A DNA stretch of 64,000 nt, from NCBI RefSeq assembly GCF_009827395.1, contig NZ_WTYX01000002.1, positions 434,001-498,000 of the forward strand. Reading direction: 5' to 3'. This document shows, piece by piece, positions 53,617-61,734 of the stretch. A program made the translations under genes and the position numbers. The stretch's first letter is position 1; each line of letters opens with the position of its first letter. This stretch comes from Pontixanthobacter aquaemixtae (GTDB lineage Bacteria; Pseudomonadota; Alphaproteobacteria; Sphingomonadales; Sphingomonadaceae). The notes below the pieces were generated by a model that saw only the letters and a program-made list of their open reading frames with translations, was not told the DNA's origin and ran no database searches.

Positions 53617-54198
53617 ATGGATATTCGCGTTTCAGGCCATCAAGTGGAAACCGGTGCAGCACTTCAGGAACATGTAGCGGATCGTCTGAACGGAGTAGTC
53701 GAGAAATATTTTAGTCGAGCGATCTCCTCGCATGTGACTTTCGGCAAGGCACCCGCCGGCGCTTTCAGCTGCGATATTGTGACGCATGTTATGCAAGGGA
53801 TGATCATTAAAGGTCATGCCGAAGCGCATGATGCGCATCAGGCCTTGGACAAGGCATCAACCAAGATCGAAACGCAATTGCGCCGCTACAAACGGCGTCT
53901 CAAGGACCGGCACGAACAAGCCGATCACGCCGCGCGCGAGGAAGAAGCGGCATATACGATCTTTGCCGGCTCGGCCCCTGAGACGGAGGAGCCCGAGATT
54001 GAAGAAAGCGGCGATTTTGCGCCGATGGTCATTGCGGAAACCAAAGTGGACATTCCCGAAGCCAGTGTTGCCGATGCGGTGATGATGCTCGACCTGCGCG
54101 ATACAAATGCGATGTTCTTTAAAAATGCTGGCTCTGGACGGCATAATATGGTTTATCGCCGCCGAGACGGTTCGATCGGGTGGGTTGAGCCTCATTAA
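53617..54198 (+). CDS. hpf: Ribosome hibernation promoting factor, long form
   Basis: Forms 100S inactive ribosome dimers in stationary phase. The 193-residue protein has an N-terminal HPF/YfiA domain (MDIRVSGHQVETGAALQEHV, VTFGKAP, DAHQALDKASTKIETQLRRYKRRLKDRHEQ) and a C-terminal dimerisation domain (VADAVMMLDLRDTNAMFFKNAGSGR). Long HPF is usual in alphaproteobacteria. ATG 53617 has AAGGAGAAGG upstream. ptsN follows, as in many genomes. Confidence 0.95.
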   Translation: MDIRVSGHQVETGAALQEHVADRLNGVVEKYFSRAISSHVTFGKAPAGAFSCDIVTHVMQGMIIKGHAEAHDAHQALDKASTKIETQLRRYKRRLKDRHEQADHAAREEEAAYTIFAGSAPETEEPEIEESGDFAPMVIAETKVDIPEASVADAVMMLDLRDTNAMFFKNAGSGRHNMVYRRRDGSIGWVEPH

Positions 54199-54336
54199 TG
54201 GCTCGGTCAGGGCCCCTTTCCTAGACCTGAGCTTTCGATTGAAATTGACAGGATCGGCCGGGTTCTCCGGCGAAGGGTCTATTGGAATATGCCCTTTGCG
54301 AGCATGGCCCGCATTAGATATTGAACCAGTAAACAC

Positions 54337-54798
54337 ATGAATGCGAACGTAAAAATTCTTCCTGAAGCGGTCGGGGTTATCAGCGCCGACAACAAGCAGG
54401 CTATTCTCGACGCATTGGCGGACCGGTTTGCTGCTGTGTACGACGTTGATCGATTGACGGTCCTCGAATCGCTTGAACAACGCGAAGCGCTTGGCAGCAC
54501 CGGATTTGGTCGCGGAGTGGCGATTCCCCATGCGCGAATCGATCCTCTGAATCGCCCGGTCGCGGTTTTGCTCAGGCTGGAAGCACCGGTGGATTTCGGT
54601 GCGGCTGACGGGTTGCCCGTCGATCTAGTGTTCGGGCTGCTGTCATCAACCAATGCCGGAGTGGGCCATTTGCACGCGCTCGCGGCGATTTCGCGAATTG
54701 TCCGCGATGATGCTATTCGCCAAGCAATGGGCGAAGCACAAACACCCGAAGCGCTGTTTTCCTTGCTGACCAACGTGTCGGATCGGGACGCTGCCTGA
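54337..54798 (+). CDS. ptsN: PTS IIA-like nitrogen regulatory protein PtsN
   Basis: EIIA-Ntr phosphocarrier that regulates nitrogen, potassium and carbon functions. 153 residues with the phosphorylation histidine in GFGRGVAIPHARID and the fold segments LVFGLLSST and HLHALAAISRIV. It follows hpf after a 138-bp gap. No rpoN is adjacent (in many genomes rpoN-hpf-ptsN is joined). Confidence 0.94.
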   Translation: MNANVKILPEAVGVISADNKQAILDALADRFAAVYDVDRLTVLESLEQREALGSTGFGRGVAIPHARIDPLNRPVAVLLRLEAPVDFGAADGLPVDLVFGLLSSTNAGVGHLHALAAISRIVRDDAIRQAMGEAQTPEALFSLLTNVSDRDAA

Positions 54799-54802
54799 GT
54801 AG

Positions 54803-55264
54803 ATGGCGCAGGACGAACACTCTCCTGGCGAGGAATTGCACTTTCGCGCGCTCGAATCGCTTTATCGATCTGCGCCGGTCAACCAACTGTTCGATTCCAG
54901 ACTGGAAATCACCAAGCAGGGCCGCTCGCGGCTGATCTTTGACGTGACAGAGGCGTCTTATCACGCTGCGGGCGCGGCGCATGGCACGATCTATTTCAAA
55001 ATGCTCGACGATGCCGCATTCTATGCGGCCAATACGCTCGTGACCGACCGGTTTTTGCTCACCACCTCTTTCAACCTGCACTTCACGAAGCCCGTTCGCG
55101 AAGGGCGCGTTGTTGCCGAGGGGAAATGGGTAAGCGGTAAGCGGCGGGTTTTTGTCGCAGAATCACGTCTGATAGATGAAGAGGGCGATGAGATAGGCCG
55201 CGGCACGGGGACATTTATGAAATCGCACATCTCGCTTTCGGGCCTCGACGGATATGGCTCCTGA
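54803..55264 (+). CDS. PaaI-type acyl-CoA thioesterase (hotdog fold)
   Basis: A 153-residue hotdog protein with HGTIYFKMLDDAAFYAANTL (family motif HGG-type, here AHGTI), LTTSFNLHFTKPVREGRVVAEG and GTGTFMKS. It should hydrolyse an acyl-CoA thioester; substrate unknown. It begins 4 bp after the ptsN stop and is followed by a DUF1491 gene. ATG 54803 lacks a strong ribosome site, as expected for coupled translation. Confidence 0.87.
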   Translation: MAQDEHSPGEELHFRALESLYRSAPVNQLFDSRLEITKQGRSRLIFDVTEASYHAAGAAHGTIYFKMLDDAAFYAANTLVTDRFLLTTSFNLHFTKPVREGRVVAEGKWVSGKRRVFVAESRLIDEEGDEIGRGTGTFMKSHISLSGLDGYGS

Positions 55265-55275
55265 CAGAGTGTAGA

Positions 55276-55617
55276 ATGGACGCGCGGCTCCCTGCTCACC
55301 TTGAAATCTCCGGAATAATTCGCGCTGTGCAGAACGAAGGTGGTTTCGCCACGGTTCTGTCGAAAGGAGAGCGTGACGCGGGAACAATCCTGATCGTGAC
55401 GCTGGAGCGCGGGGGCCCGGCGCGACTTTATGAGCGGATGCCGCAGTTGGATGGATCCCGGCCATTTGTCTTTTCTCGCGAGCAAGATATTGATAATCCA
55501 TCAGAATTTAACGATTATTTAACGAAAAGAAGCGCCCGCGACCCCGATTTGTGGGTTCTTGAACTGGATATCGCGAATCCTGAACGCTTTGCCGCACTGC
55601 AACATAAGACGGGTTGA
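55276..55617 (+). CDS. DUF1491 family protein
   Basis: A 113-residue alphaproteobacterial protein of unknown function: MDARLPAHLEISGIIRAVQNEGGFATVL, GTILIVTLERGGPARLYERMP and DYLTKRSARDPDLWVLELDI are family features. Probably cytosolic. It closes the ptsN-thioesterase-DUF1491 unit. A CtrA-consensus box lies inside its 3' third (55508-55523). Confidence 0.88.
   Translation: MDARLPAHLEISGIIRAVQNEGGFATVLSKGERDAGTILIVTLERGGPARLYERMPQLDGSRPFVFSREQDIDNPSEFNDYLTKRSARDPDLWVLELDIANPERFAALQHKTG
55508..55523. promoter_or_regulatory. Putative CtrA box inside DUF1491 gene
   Basis: TTAACGATTATTTAAC matches the CtrA consensus TTAA-N7-TTAAC at every fixed base. It lies within the DUF1491 coding region, 283 bp before the SleB hydrolase start. 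The distance is long but the hydrolase has a 188-bp upstream gap whose promoter is unknown. Confidence 0.45.
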
Positions 55618-55805
55618 TCTAATTTCAATTGCAACTAAATGAACCCCCGAACTTCCGATGCGTAGGCGGCGGAATGGCACACGGTCATTCTGTTAGCACG
55701 CAGACGGGGGGCGGCCGGCAGGCCCTATCTGGACCCTAATAATTTGAATTCTTCCATGGTCCCGGCCTGCGCCAGTGCTCGTCCACCGCACAAAGTAGTT
55801 AGAAC

Positions 55806-56462
55806 ATGGCTCGCAAGACCCATTTTGCAGGCGCAGCGATTGTCGCAACACTGGCATTCACGCTTGCAAGCGCCGAACTTTCTGGCGCCAATGCCCAACA
55901 AGGCGTTGAAACAGAGAGCGATACCGCCGCTTCGGCGGTCCTGGTAACCGAAGAAACGGTACCACTGTTTGTATCCGAGGAAGTTGTTCAACCGCTTCCC
56001 GAACCGGACACAAGCGAAGAAACAACCACCGAAGTCCCTGTCGCTTCGACATTGCGCGAATTGGTGCGCAAGATCGACACCAGCGCTCCGCTTTCCAACG
56101 AACTGGAATGCCTTGCGGGCACGGTCTATTTCGAATCGCGCGGTGAACCCCTGAACGGCCAGCTGGCTGTTGCCCAAGTGGTAATCAATCGCGCCGAATC
56201 GTCGAGCTTCCCATCAAGCTATTGCGGCGTTGTGTACCAGCGTTCGCAATTCAGCTTCGTGCGCAACGGCAGCATGCCGCGCATCCGCCGCGGATCAACC
56301 GCATGGCAGAACGCCAAGGCAATCGCGCGCATTGCTCACGAAGGCCACTGGGAAAGCGAAGCAGCAGATTCGCTCTATTTCCACGCGACCTATGTCCGCC
56401 CGAGCTGGAGCTATCGCAAAGCCAAACGCGCTGCGATCAAGACCCACGTTTTCTACCGCTAG
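55806..56462 (+). CDS. Cell wall hydrolase (SleB family)
   Basis: Secreted peptidoglycan lytic enzyme, 218 residues. It has a signal peptide (AAIVATLAFTLASAEL), an acidic Thr/Glu/Pro linker (about residues 35-95), and a C-terminal SleB domain: ECLAGTVYFESRGEPLNGQL (catalytic Glu region), VVINRAESSSFPSSYCGVVYQ and QFSFVRNG, ending with AIKTHVFYR. It may act in remodelling or division. A terminator lies 28 bp downstream. A CtrA-type box lies upstream in the neighbouring gene. Confidence 0.9.
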   Translation: MARKTHFAGAAIVATLAFTLASAELSGANAQQGVETESDTAASAVLVTEETVPLFVSEEVVQPLPEPDTSEETTTEVPVASTLRELVRKIDTSAPLSNELECLAGTVYFESRGEPLNGQLAVAQVVINRAESSSFPSSYCGVVYQRSQFSFVRNGSMPRIRRGSTAWQNAKAIARIAHEGHWESEAADSLYFHATYVRPSWSYRKAKRAAIKTHVFYR

Positions 56463-56490
56463 AACTCGCGGTTCAACGCTGAATTGAGGA

Positions 56491-56521
56491 AGCCCTCTCC
56501 AGATCACGGAGGGGGCTTTTT
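56491..56521. terminator. Intrinsic terminator between SleB hydrolase and xth
   Basis: AGCCC(T)CTCC-7 nt-GGAG(G)GGGCT followed by TTTTT. A strong stem with U-tract for the plus-strand hydrolase; the convergent xth ends at 56533 so it may serve both. Confidence 0.85.
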
Positions 56522-56532
56522 CGCTTGGGAAC

Positions 56533-57324
56533 TTAACCGGCCGCGGCGATCTCGACCCAGACAGGGGTGTGATCGCTCGGTTTCTCGCGTCCGCGATATT
56601 CCTTGTCGACGCCCACTGCCGTAATCCGGTCGGCAAGCTCTGGTGTCAGCAGCAAATGGTCTATCCGGAAACCGTGATCGCGCTGCCATGCGCCCGACTG
56701 GAAGTCCCAATAGGTCCATACTCCGCCGCGCGGATTGAGTGTGCGCACCGCGTCGGTCCATCCATCGGCAAGCAATTGCGCATATGCATTGCGCGATTCG
56801 GGCTGCATCAATGCGTCGGCCGCCATTGCCTTGGGCGCCCAAACATCATCATCTTCGGGAATGACATTATAGTCGCCTACCACCGCGCAGGGGATTTCCT
56901 CTGCCCACAATTCGGCCATTCGCGCGCGCAGCTTCTCCATCCACGCGATTTTGTAGTCAAATTTGGGCCCGGGATGCGGGTTGCCATTGGGCAAATAGAT
57001 ACAAGCGACCCGAACGCCGCCAACATCCGCCTCCAGATATCGCGCCTGTTCGCCCTCGCCTTCCTTGGGCCCGTCGATACCGAGCCCGCGCTTGGTCTCT
57101 ATCGGCTCGACGCCATCGGCAAGGATGGCAACGCCGTTGAAGCTCTTCTGCCCATGCCAGATCGCCTTATAGCCAATCTTCTCGAACTCATGCGCAGGGA
57201 AACCGTCATCTTGCGATTTGATCTCCTGCAAACAGGCCACTTTGGGGCGGGTTTCCTCGAGCCATTCGAGCAACCGCGGCAGGCGCGCCTTCACGCCGTT
57301 GATATTGTAAGTGGCGATCCGCAC
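56533..57324 (-). CDS. xth: Exodeoxyribonuclease III
   Basis: AP endonuclease/3'-exonuclease of base-excision repair. 263 residues with MRIATYNINGVKARLPRLLEWL, CLQEIKSQDDGFP, VVGDYNVIPEDDDVW, GWTDAVRTLNPRGGVWTYWDFQ and the RIDHLLLTP, EKPSDHTPVWVEI catalytic motifs. The start is GTG at 57322-57324, overlapping the erpA stop by one base (TAGTG), so the two are coupled. Confidence 0.95.
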   Translation of the reverse strand: MRIATYNINGVKARLPRLLEWLEETRPKVACLQEIKSQDDGFPAHEFEKIGYKAIWHGQKSFNGVAILADGVEPIETKRGLGIDGPKEGEGEQARYLEADVGGVRVACIYLPNGNPHPGPKFDYKIAWMEKLRARMAELWAEEIPCAVVGDYNVIPEDDDVWAPKAMAADALMQPESRNAYAQLLADGWTDAVRTLNPRGGVWTYWDFQSGAWQRDHGFRIDHLLLTPELADRITAVGVDKEYRGREKPSDHTPVWVEIAAAG

Positions 57325-57653
57325 TAGATGCCGAAGCTCGATCCGCAGCCGCAGCCTGCCGCGGCATTGGGGTTTTCCACCTTAAACGCGGCGCCGCCCA
57401 GCGATTCGACAAAATCGACCACGCTTCCGCCAACCAGATCCAGACTAACCGGATCGACCACCAACTTCACACCATCGGTTTCGCTGACCATATCATCATC
57501 CTCGGATCCGTCGGCCAAATCAAATTTGTATTGAAAACCCGAGCACCCTCCGCCCTCGACGGAAAGGCGCAAAATTGCCGGCTTGGCTTGCTTCTCTGCA
57601 ATCCAAGCGACGCGTTTCGCAGCAGATTCGGTTAGTGTCAGCGTGTTCGACAT
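57324..57653 (-). CDS. erpA: Iron-sulfur cluster insertion protein ErpA (A-type carrier)
   Basis: Delivers Fe-S clusters to apo-proteins. 109 residues with the three conserved cysteines: GGGCSGFQYKF and GCGCGSSF near the C-terminus. SVVDFVESLGGAAFKVENPNA is the HesB signature. The start MSNTLTLTESAAKRV (ATG 57653) fits the family length; upstream codons would add 26 atypical residues. It precedes xth on the minus strand. Confidence 0.93.
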   Translation of the reverse strand: MSNTLTLTESAAKRVAWIAEKQAKPAILRLSVEGGGCSGFQYKFDLADGSEDDDMVSETDGVKLVVDPVSLDLVGGSVVDFVESLGGAAFKVENPNAAAGCGCGSSFGI

Positions 57654-57684
57654 AGGGCCTATGTAGGCATTCGAATGGAATGGC

Positions 57685-58116
57685 TCAAGCGGTCTGGATG
57701 TAGCTCCGCATCGCTTCTGCCTCCAGAACAACCTGATCCATACGCGCCTTCACCAGATCACCGATCGAAATAAATCCGCACATCACCCCATTCTCGACCA
57801 CGGGCAAGTGGCGGATGCGGCGGCGAGTCATCAGGCCAAGGGCTTCATCGACCTTGGCAGTCGTCTCGACCGTAATCGCCGGGGCGGTCATCACTTCTCC
57901 GACTTTCTTTTCAAGACAGGCCGAGCCTTCATCAGCCATACGATAAATCACGTCGCGTTCGGAAAAAATTCCGGCGAGCTGACTTCCCTCCATAACCGGC
58001 AAAGCGCCAATCCGTTTTCCTGCAAGCGTGGCGACAACATCGCCCACAGCATCATTGACGTCGCATGTGAAAATGTCGGAGCTCGCCCGGCCCGCTATCA
58101 ATTGGGAAATTTCCAT
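57685..58116 (-). CDS. CBS domain protein
   Basis: A 143-residue protein with two CBS motifs forming one Bateman module: VGDVVATLAGKRIGALPVME with GIFSERDVIYRM, then VDEALGLMTRRRIRHLPVVENG with GFISIGDLVKARM. Such stand-alone modules bind adenine nucleotides and regulate partners. Its partner is unknown. It is divergent from the small membrane protein gene at 58226. Confidence 0.9.
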   Translation of the reverse strand: MEISQLIAGRASSDIFTCDVNDAVGDVVATLAGKRIGALPVMEGSQLAGIFSERDVIYRMADEGSACLEKKVGEVMTAPAITVETTAKVDEALGLMTRRRIRHLPVVENGVMCGFISIGDLVKARMDQVVLEAEAMRSYIQTA

Positions 58117-58225
58117 CTATCTATCCCTCTTTTCCGCGCAGAGTGTGCCACGAAGCGCGGGTAATTGCGAATCGGTTTGGTAAACAGATATTGCATGCGC
58201 TGCTTCGCAAGAGCATGAGGCGCGT

Positions 58226-58522
58226 ATGTTGCCCAAATCGCCACTCGATAATCCGGAAACTGCCGCCTTCGCTTGGGCCCGGTATAAGCGGCTGATGCGC
58301 TTTATGCTGTTTGTCACAATCGGCGTGGTCGTGCTGGCCCTGGCGCTCCTCTATGATGGTGAAAGCCCGGCCTCGGTGCATTTCTACATCGCAACCGCGC
58401 TGGCGATCGGGGGCATGATGCTGCTGACGTCGGCCTTGATGGGGCTGGTGTTCCTGTCGAACGCCAGCGGCCATGATGAAAGCATAACTGGCAAATCAGA
58501 AGATAGCGAAGCTGGCGACTAA
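58226..58522 (+). CDS. Hypothetical two-TM membrane protein
   Basis: A 98-residue protein with two hydrophobic helices (FMLFVTIGVVVLALALLY and IATALAIGGMMLLTSALMG), a polar N-terminus and an acidic C-tail (SEDSEAGD). I do not recognise a named family. It lies between divergent CBS and convergent ferredoxin-domain genes, with a 28-bp gap to the latter. Confidence 0.72.
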   Translation: MLPKSPLDNPETAAFAWARYKRLMRFMLFVTIGVVVLALALLYDGESPASVHFYIATALAIGGMMLLTSALMGLVFLSNASGHDESITGKSEDSEAGD

Positions 58523-58550
58523 GCCTGCCGGCTGGCTTCATATTCCAGTT

Positions 58551-58952
58551 TCATGTGCCGGCTTCATGGGCCGGATCGCGCAGCCTGAATTCCTCCACCG
58601 GCTCCCCGCCAATAAGATGCTCCTGGATGATCCGTTCGAGAACGTCCTCTGTACACGAATGATACCAGACACGGTCGGGCCACACGACCGCTATTGGGCC
58701 TGAGGCGCAAATCTGCAGGCAATCGGCTTTGGCACGCTGTACGCCGCCCGAGCCATCGGCCTGTTTCGGGCCGACCAGCTTCAGTTCCTTGAGCCTCCGC
58801 TTGAGGAAATTCCACGCGCGCGCGCCGTCTTCATAGGCGCAGCACTTTTGTTTTTCCGACACCGCGCAGAGAAAAATCTCTCGCTCGACCGTTTCTCCGC
58901 CTATTTTAGCGAGGGCAAGCTGCGCGCGGACCAGATCCGCCTGATTGCTCAT
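58551..58952 (-). CDS. Thioredoxin-like [2Fe-2S] ferredoxin domain protein
   Basis: A 133-residue protein of the (2Fe-2S) ferredoxin superfamily. Cysteines in [16 protein letters not shown] and [15 protein letters not shown] provide the expected cluster ligands (C-x-C..C-x3-C spacing by eye). It may be an electron carrier. The start ATG 58952 overlaps the S9 peptidase stop by 4 bp, so it is downstream of it in one unit. The longer reading from 59036 would lie inside the peptidase gene. Confidence 0.83.
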   Translation of the reverse strand: MSNQADLVRAQLALAKIGGETVEREIFLCAVSEKQKCCAYEDGARAWNFLKRRLKELKLVGPKQADGSGGVQRAKADCLQICASGPIAVVWPDRVWYHSCTEDVLERIIQEHLIGGEPVEEFRLRDPAHEAGT

Positions 58953-61138
58953 TCTTCGGCAATTGCTGGTGCCGACGGAGCAATCGAATCCTTGCCCAAC
59001 CACCGATCGAGCCAGGCAAATACTGTATTGTGCCATTGCAGCGAGTTCTTCGGCTTGAGCACCCAGTGGTTTTCGTCGGGGAAGACCAGAAGCTGCGCGG
59101 GAACGCCGCGCTCCTGCAGGGCGGTGAAACTTTGCAACCCTTGCGAATAGGGAACGCGATAATCCTTTTCGCCGGTAATCACGAGCATTGGCGTTTTCCA
59201 GTTCTCGACGTGATTGACCGGGTTGTATTTCTCATACTCTTCGCTTGCCTCGGCATAGGAGCCGCCAAAATCCCACCGCGGAAACCACAGTTCTTCGGTC
59301 GAATAATAGAAGCTGCGCATGTCGAACAAACCGTCATGCTGGACCAGACAATCGAACCGGTCGGGCCATTTTCCGGCGATCCAGTTCATCATGAAGCCGC
59401 CATAGGATGCGCCCACCGCGCACGCCTTGCTGCCGTCAATCTGCGGGTCCGAAGCGAGCGCCGCGGCGAGACCTTTCTGCAGATCCTCCAGCGGCTTGCC
59501 GCCCCAATCGCGGTTGATCGAGTCCGTGAAATCCTGCCCGTAACCGGTGCTGCCGTGGAAATCGACTGAGATCACTGCATAACCTTGGCTGGCAAGCACT
59601 TTGGGATTCCAGCGAGTGGACCAACCATCATTGAAGGACCCTTGCGGGCCGCCATGAACGTAAAGAATTGCGGGGAGACGACCTGTGTGATTTTCGGGCT
59701 TGGTGATCTGGCCCCACACCGTTTCACCCTCTGCCCCGGCAAAGTTGAACCGGGTCGTCACAACCGATGCGCGCTCGCCCATGAATGTGGTCGCGACATC
59801 GGAAAGCGGTTCAGCCTGGCCAAAGTTTCTGGACAGGAACAGCTCCGAAGGGGCGCCGATTGAGTTGCGGGTGAACAACATGCGGTTGCCCGGCAGGGGC
59901 GTGACATCGCCAATACGCGCTTCGTTTCCGGCCATCAGATCGAGCCGCTCCACCGCGCCGGTTCTCGGATCGATTTTGAAAGCTGGCGTGTCGAGAACGT
60001 CCTGCGCACCCGCGATGATCCACCGGGAATCGGGTGTCCAAGTGAACGAACCGAAGGATCGGTCAAATCCTTCGGTCAATGCGCGCGTTTCGCCTGTCGC
60101 GACATTGCGCAGATGGATAACCAACCGGTCGGATTCATACCCCGCGCGTTCCATTGCCGCATAGGCAAGCCATTTTCCGTCGGGCGAGGGTGCCGGGTAA
60201 TTGTCATAGGCTTCATTGGCATCGGTCAGATTGACCGGCGCATTGCCATCGAGCGACGACCAATAGATATCGACATTGGTTGAGGCCGGTTCATCCCGGT
60301 CCACTTTCCGGGCAGAGAAATACAATCCGGAGCTGTCGGGCGCCCAGGCGATCTGTTCGCCGCCACCGAACGGTTTGGTCGGCGTGTCTCCAACCAGCGC
60401 ATCTTCGCCATCGGGCCCGTCGGCCGCCGAACCGGTGCCCACTGCTTTGCCATCCACCATATCGAAAGCGAATAGGCGGTTATAGGTTCCCGGCGTTTCC
60501 CATGTGTCCCAATGCCGGTAGAAACCGCCTTCGGCATCATAGAGCCGGCCCGTTCCCGGTCCGGGCAAATGGGCTTTTGCATCGCCTTCGCAACCGAAGG
60601 CAACGCAGTCGCGGCCTACATCACCAAAAACCGCGATCTTTGCCGCGTCGGGGGACACTTGAAACCCCTGCACATCGGTGGGGAGATCGGTCACTTGCAT
60701 AGGACCGGTGACATTGCCGCTCGCTTCGAGTGCGGCTCTCCATACTTGTGTCGATCCGATTTCACCCTCTTGTGCGTCACTCGCCGGGCGATCGGACAGG
60801 AAATACAGCCAACTGTCTGAACCGAAAGCAAGACTATGCGCCGATCCACCCAGATCAACCGCGACTGGGGCGGAGCTGGTATCGGTCAAATCCTGCAGAA
60901 AATGCGCCGTGGAGCGCGCGAAACTCTCCGGTTCTGTCGTAGTGACCGAATAGAGGGCGAACTTCCCATCGGGCGTTGTCGTGGGGGAACCAAGCCGCGG
61001 CATGGTGACCAGATCGGCCGCGCTCATCGGCGGACGATCTTCAGAGCTGGCGGCTGGTGCGGAATGGTCATCCGCGCGGGCGGGGCTGGCGATTGCCAAT
61101 GCGGCGAGTGAAGCGGAAAGCGCTAGTTTTTTGATCAT
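58949..61138 (-). CDS. S9 family peptidase (prolyl oligopeptidase, DPP/acylaminoacyl type)
   Basis: A 729-residue secreted or periplasmic peptidase. It has a signal peptide ([22 protein letters not shown]), an N-terminal beta-propeller ([15 protein letters not shown] to about residue 430), and a C-terminal alpha/beta-hydrolase domain. The catalytic triad is visible: Ser in [11 protein letters not shown], Asp in [10 protein letters not shown], His in DENHWVL. The HGGPQG oxyanion region precedes. It probably cleaves oligopeptides after Pro or N-blocked residues. The ferredoxin-like gene is coupled downstream. Confidence 0.92.
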   Translation of the reverse strand: MIKKLALSASLAALAIASPARADDHSAPAASSEDRPPMSAADLVTMPRLGSPTTTPDGKFALYSVTTTEPESFARSTAHFLQDLTDTSSAPVAVDLGGSAHSLAFGSDSWLYFLSDRPASDAQEGEIGSTQVWRAALEASGNVTGPMQVTDLPTDVQGFQVSPDAAKIAVFGDVGRDCVAFGCEGDAKAHLPGPGTGRLYDAEGGFYRHWDTWETPGTYNRLFAFDMVDGKAVGTGSAADGPDGEDALVGDTPTKPFGGGEQIAWAPDSSGLYFSARKVDRDEPASTNVDIYWSSLDGNAPVNLTDANEAYDNYPAPSPDGKWLAYAAMERAGYESDRLVIHLRNVATGETRALTEGFDRSFGSFTWTPDSRWIIAGAQDVLDTPAFKIDPRTGAVERLDLMAGNEARIGDVTPLPGNRMLFTRNSIGAPSELFLSRNFGQAEPLSDVATTFMGERASVVTTRFNFAGAEGETVWGQITKPENHTGRLPAILYVHGGPQGSFNDGWSTRWNPKVLASQGYAVISVDFHGSTGYGQDFTDSINRDWGGKPLEDLQKGLAAALASDPQIDGSKACAVGASYGGFMMNWIAGKWPDRFDCLVQHDGLFDMRSFYYSTEELWFPRWDFGGSYAEASEEYEKYNPVNHVENWKTPMLVITGEKDYRVPYSQGLQSFTALQERGVPAQLLVFPDENHWVLKPKNSLQWHNTVFAWLDRWLGKDSIAPSAPAIAEE

Positions 61139-61216
61139 GCGCGAAGGATTAGACGCTCACCCGTAAGGCGCAAGCCCCGTCATCTCTCTATTTGTGCGAG
61201 CTGGTTCAAAGCTGGC

Positions 61217-61708
61217 TTAGTCGCGTTTCCCGGCAATCCGCGAAATCTCGTCTTTGACCATCTTTTCGACCATGCCAGGCAAGTTGGCATCAAGCCATTC
61301 GGCAAGCATTGGCCGCAACATTTCGCGGACCAGACCTTCCAAGGAAGTTTCTCCGGAACGGACGATTTGTGGCGGGACGCCGGGTTCCGCCATCATGGCC
61401 AAGGCCGCTAGATTTTCCCGCATAGTTGTCCGCGCAGAATCTGTGGTCAGCGGCGTATCGTCTTCCTCTGAGTCGGAGAGATCGGCATCCTCGAATTCGA
61501 GATCGCCTTCTTCAATAAGCTCAGCCGTGCCCAGATCGAGAATCTCTTCGGCATCCGCGTCGTCACCGGTTTCAGCTGCGCCTTCGATTAAGCCTTCTTC
61601 TTCACGCTTGCGCCGCTGTGCTCCAGCGCTTGCACGGTTGTCGCGCGCAATCACTTTCTTGATCGATTCAAGAATTTCCTCAACTGACGCTTCGCCTTGC
61701 TGGCGCAT
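61217..61708 (-). CDS. popZ: Polar organizing protein PopZ (DUF2497)
   Basis: Self-assembling polar scaffold that tethers ParB-parS at the cell pole in alphaproteobacteria. The 163-residue protein has an N-terminal helix SVEEILESIKKVIARDN, a long disordered acidic region rich in Glu and Asp (about residues 35-95), and a C-terminal helical domain (LVREMLRPMLAEWLDANLPGMVEKMVKDEI). This three-part layout is that of PopZ. It lies in the TolC-popZ neighbourhood common in sphingomonads, about 12 kb from the putative origin. Confidence 0.9.
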   Translation of the reverse strand: MRQQGEASVEEILESIKKVIARDNRASAGAQRRKREEEGLIEGAAETGDDADAEEILDLGTAELIEEGDLEFEDADLSDSEEDDTPLTTDSARTTMRENLAALAMMAEPGVPPQIVRSGETSLEGLVREMLRPMLAEWLDANLPGMVEKMVKDEISRIAGKRD

Positions 61709-61734
61709 GATAGCTTCGCCCCCGATATCGCGGC

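Noticed and set aside
55618-55805. Possible tRNA or small RNA in the gap before the SleB hydrolase
   Set aside because: GC-rich segments form only a 4-bp GGCC stem. No cloverleaf, T-loop GTTCRA or CCA end could be laid out.
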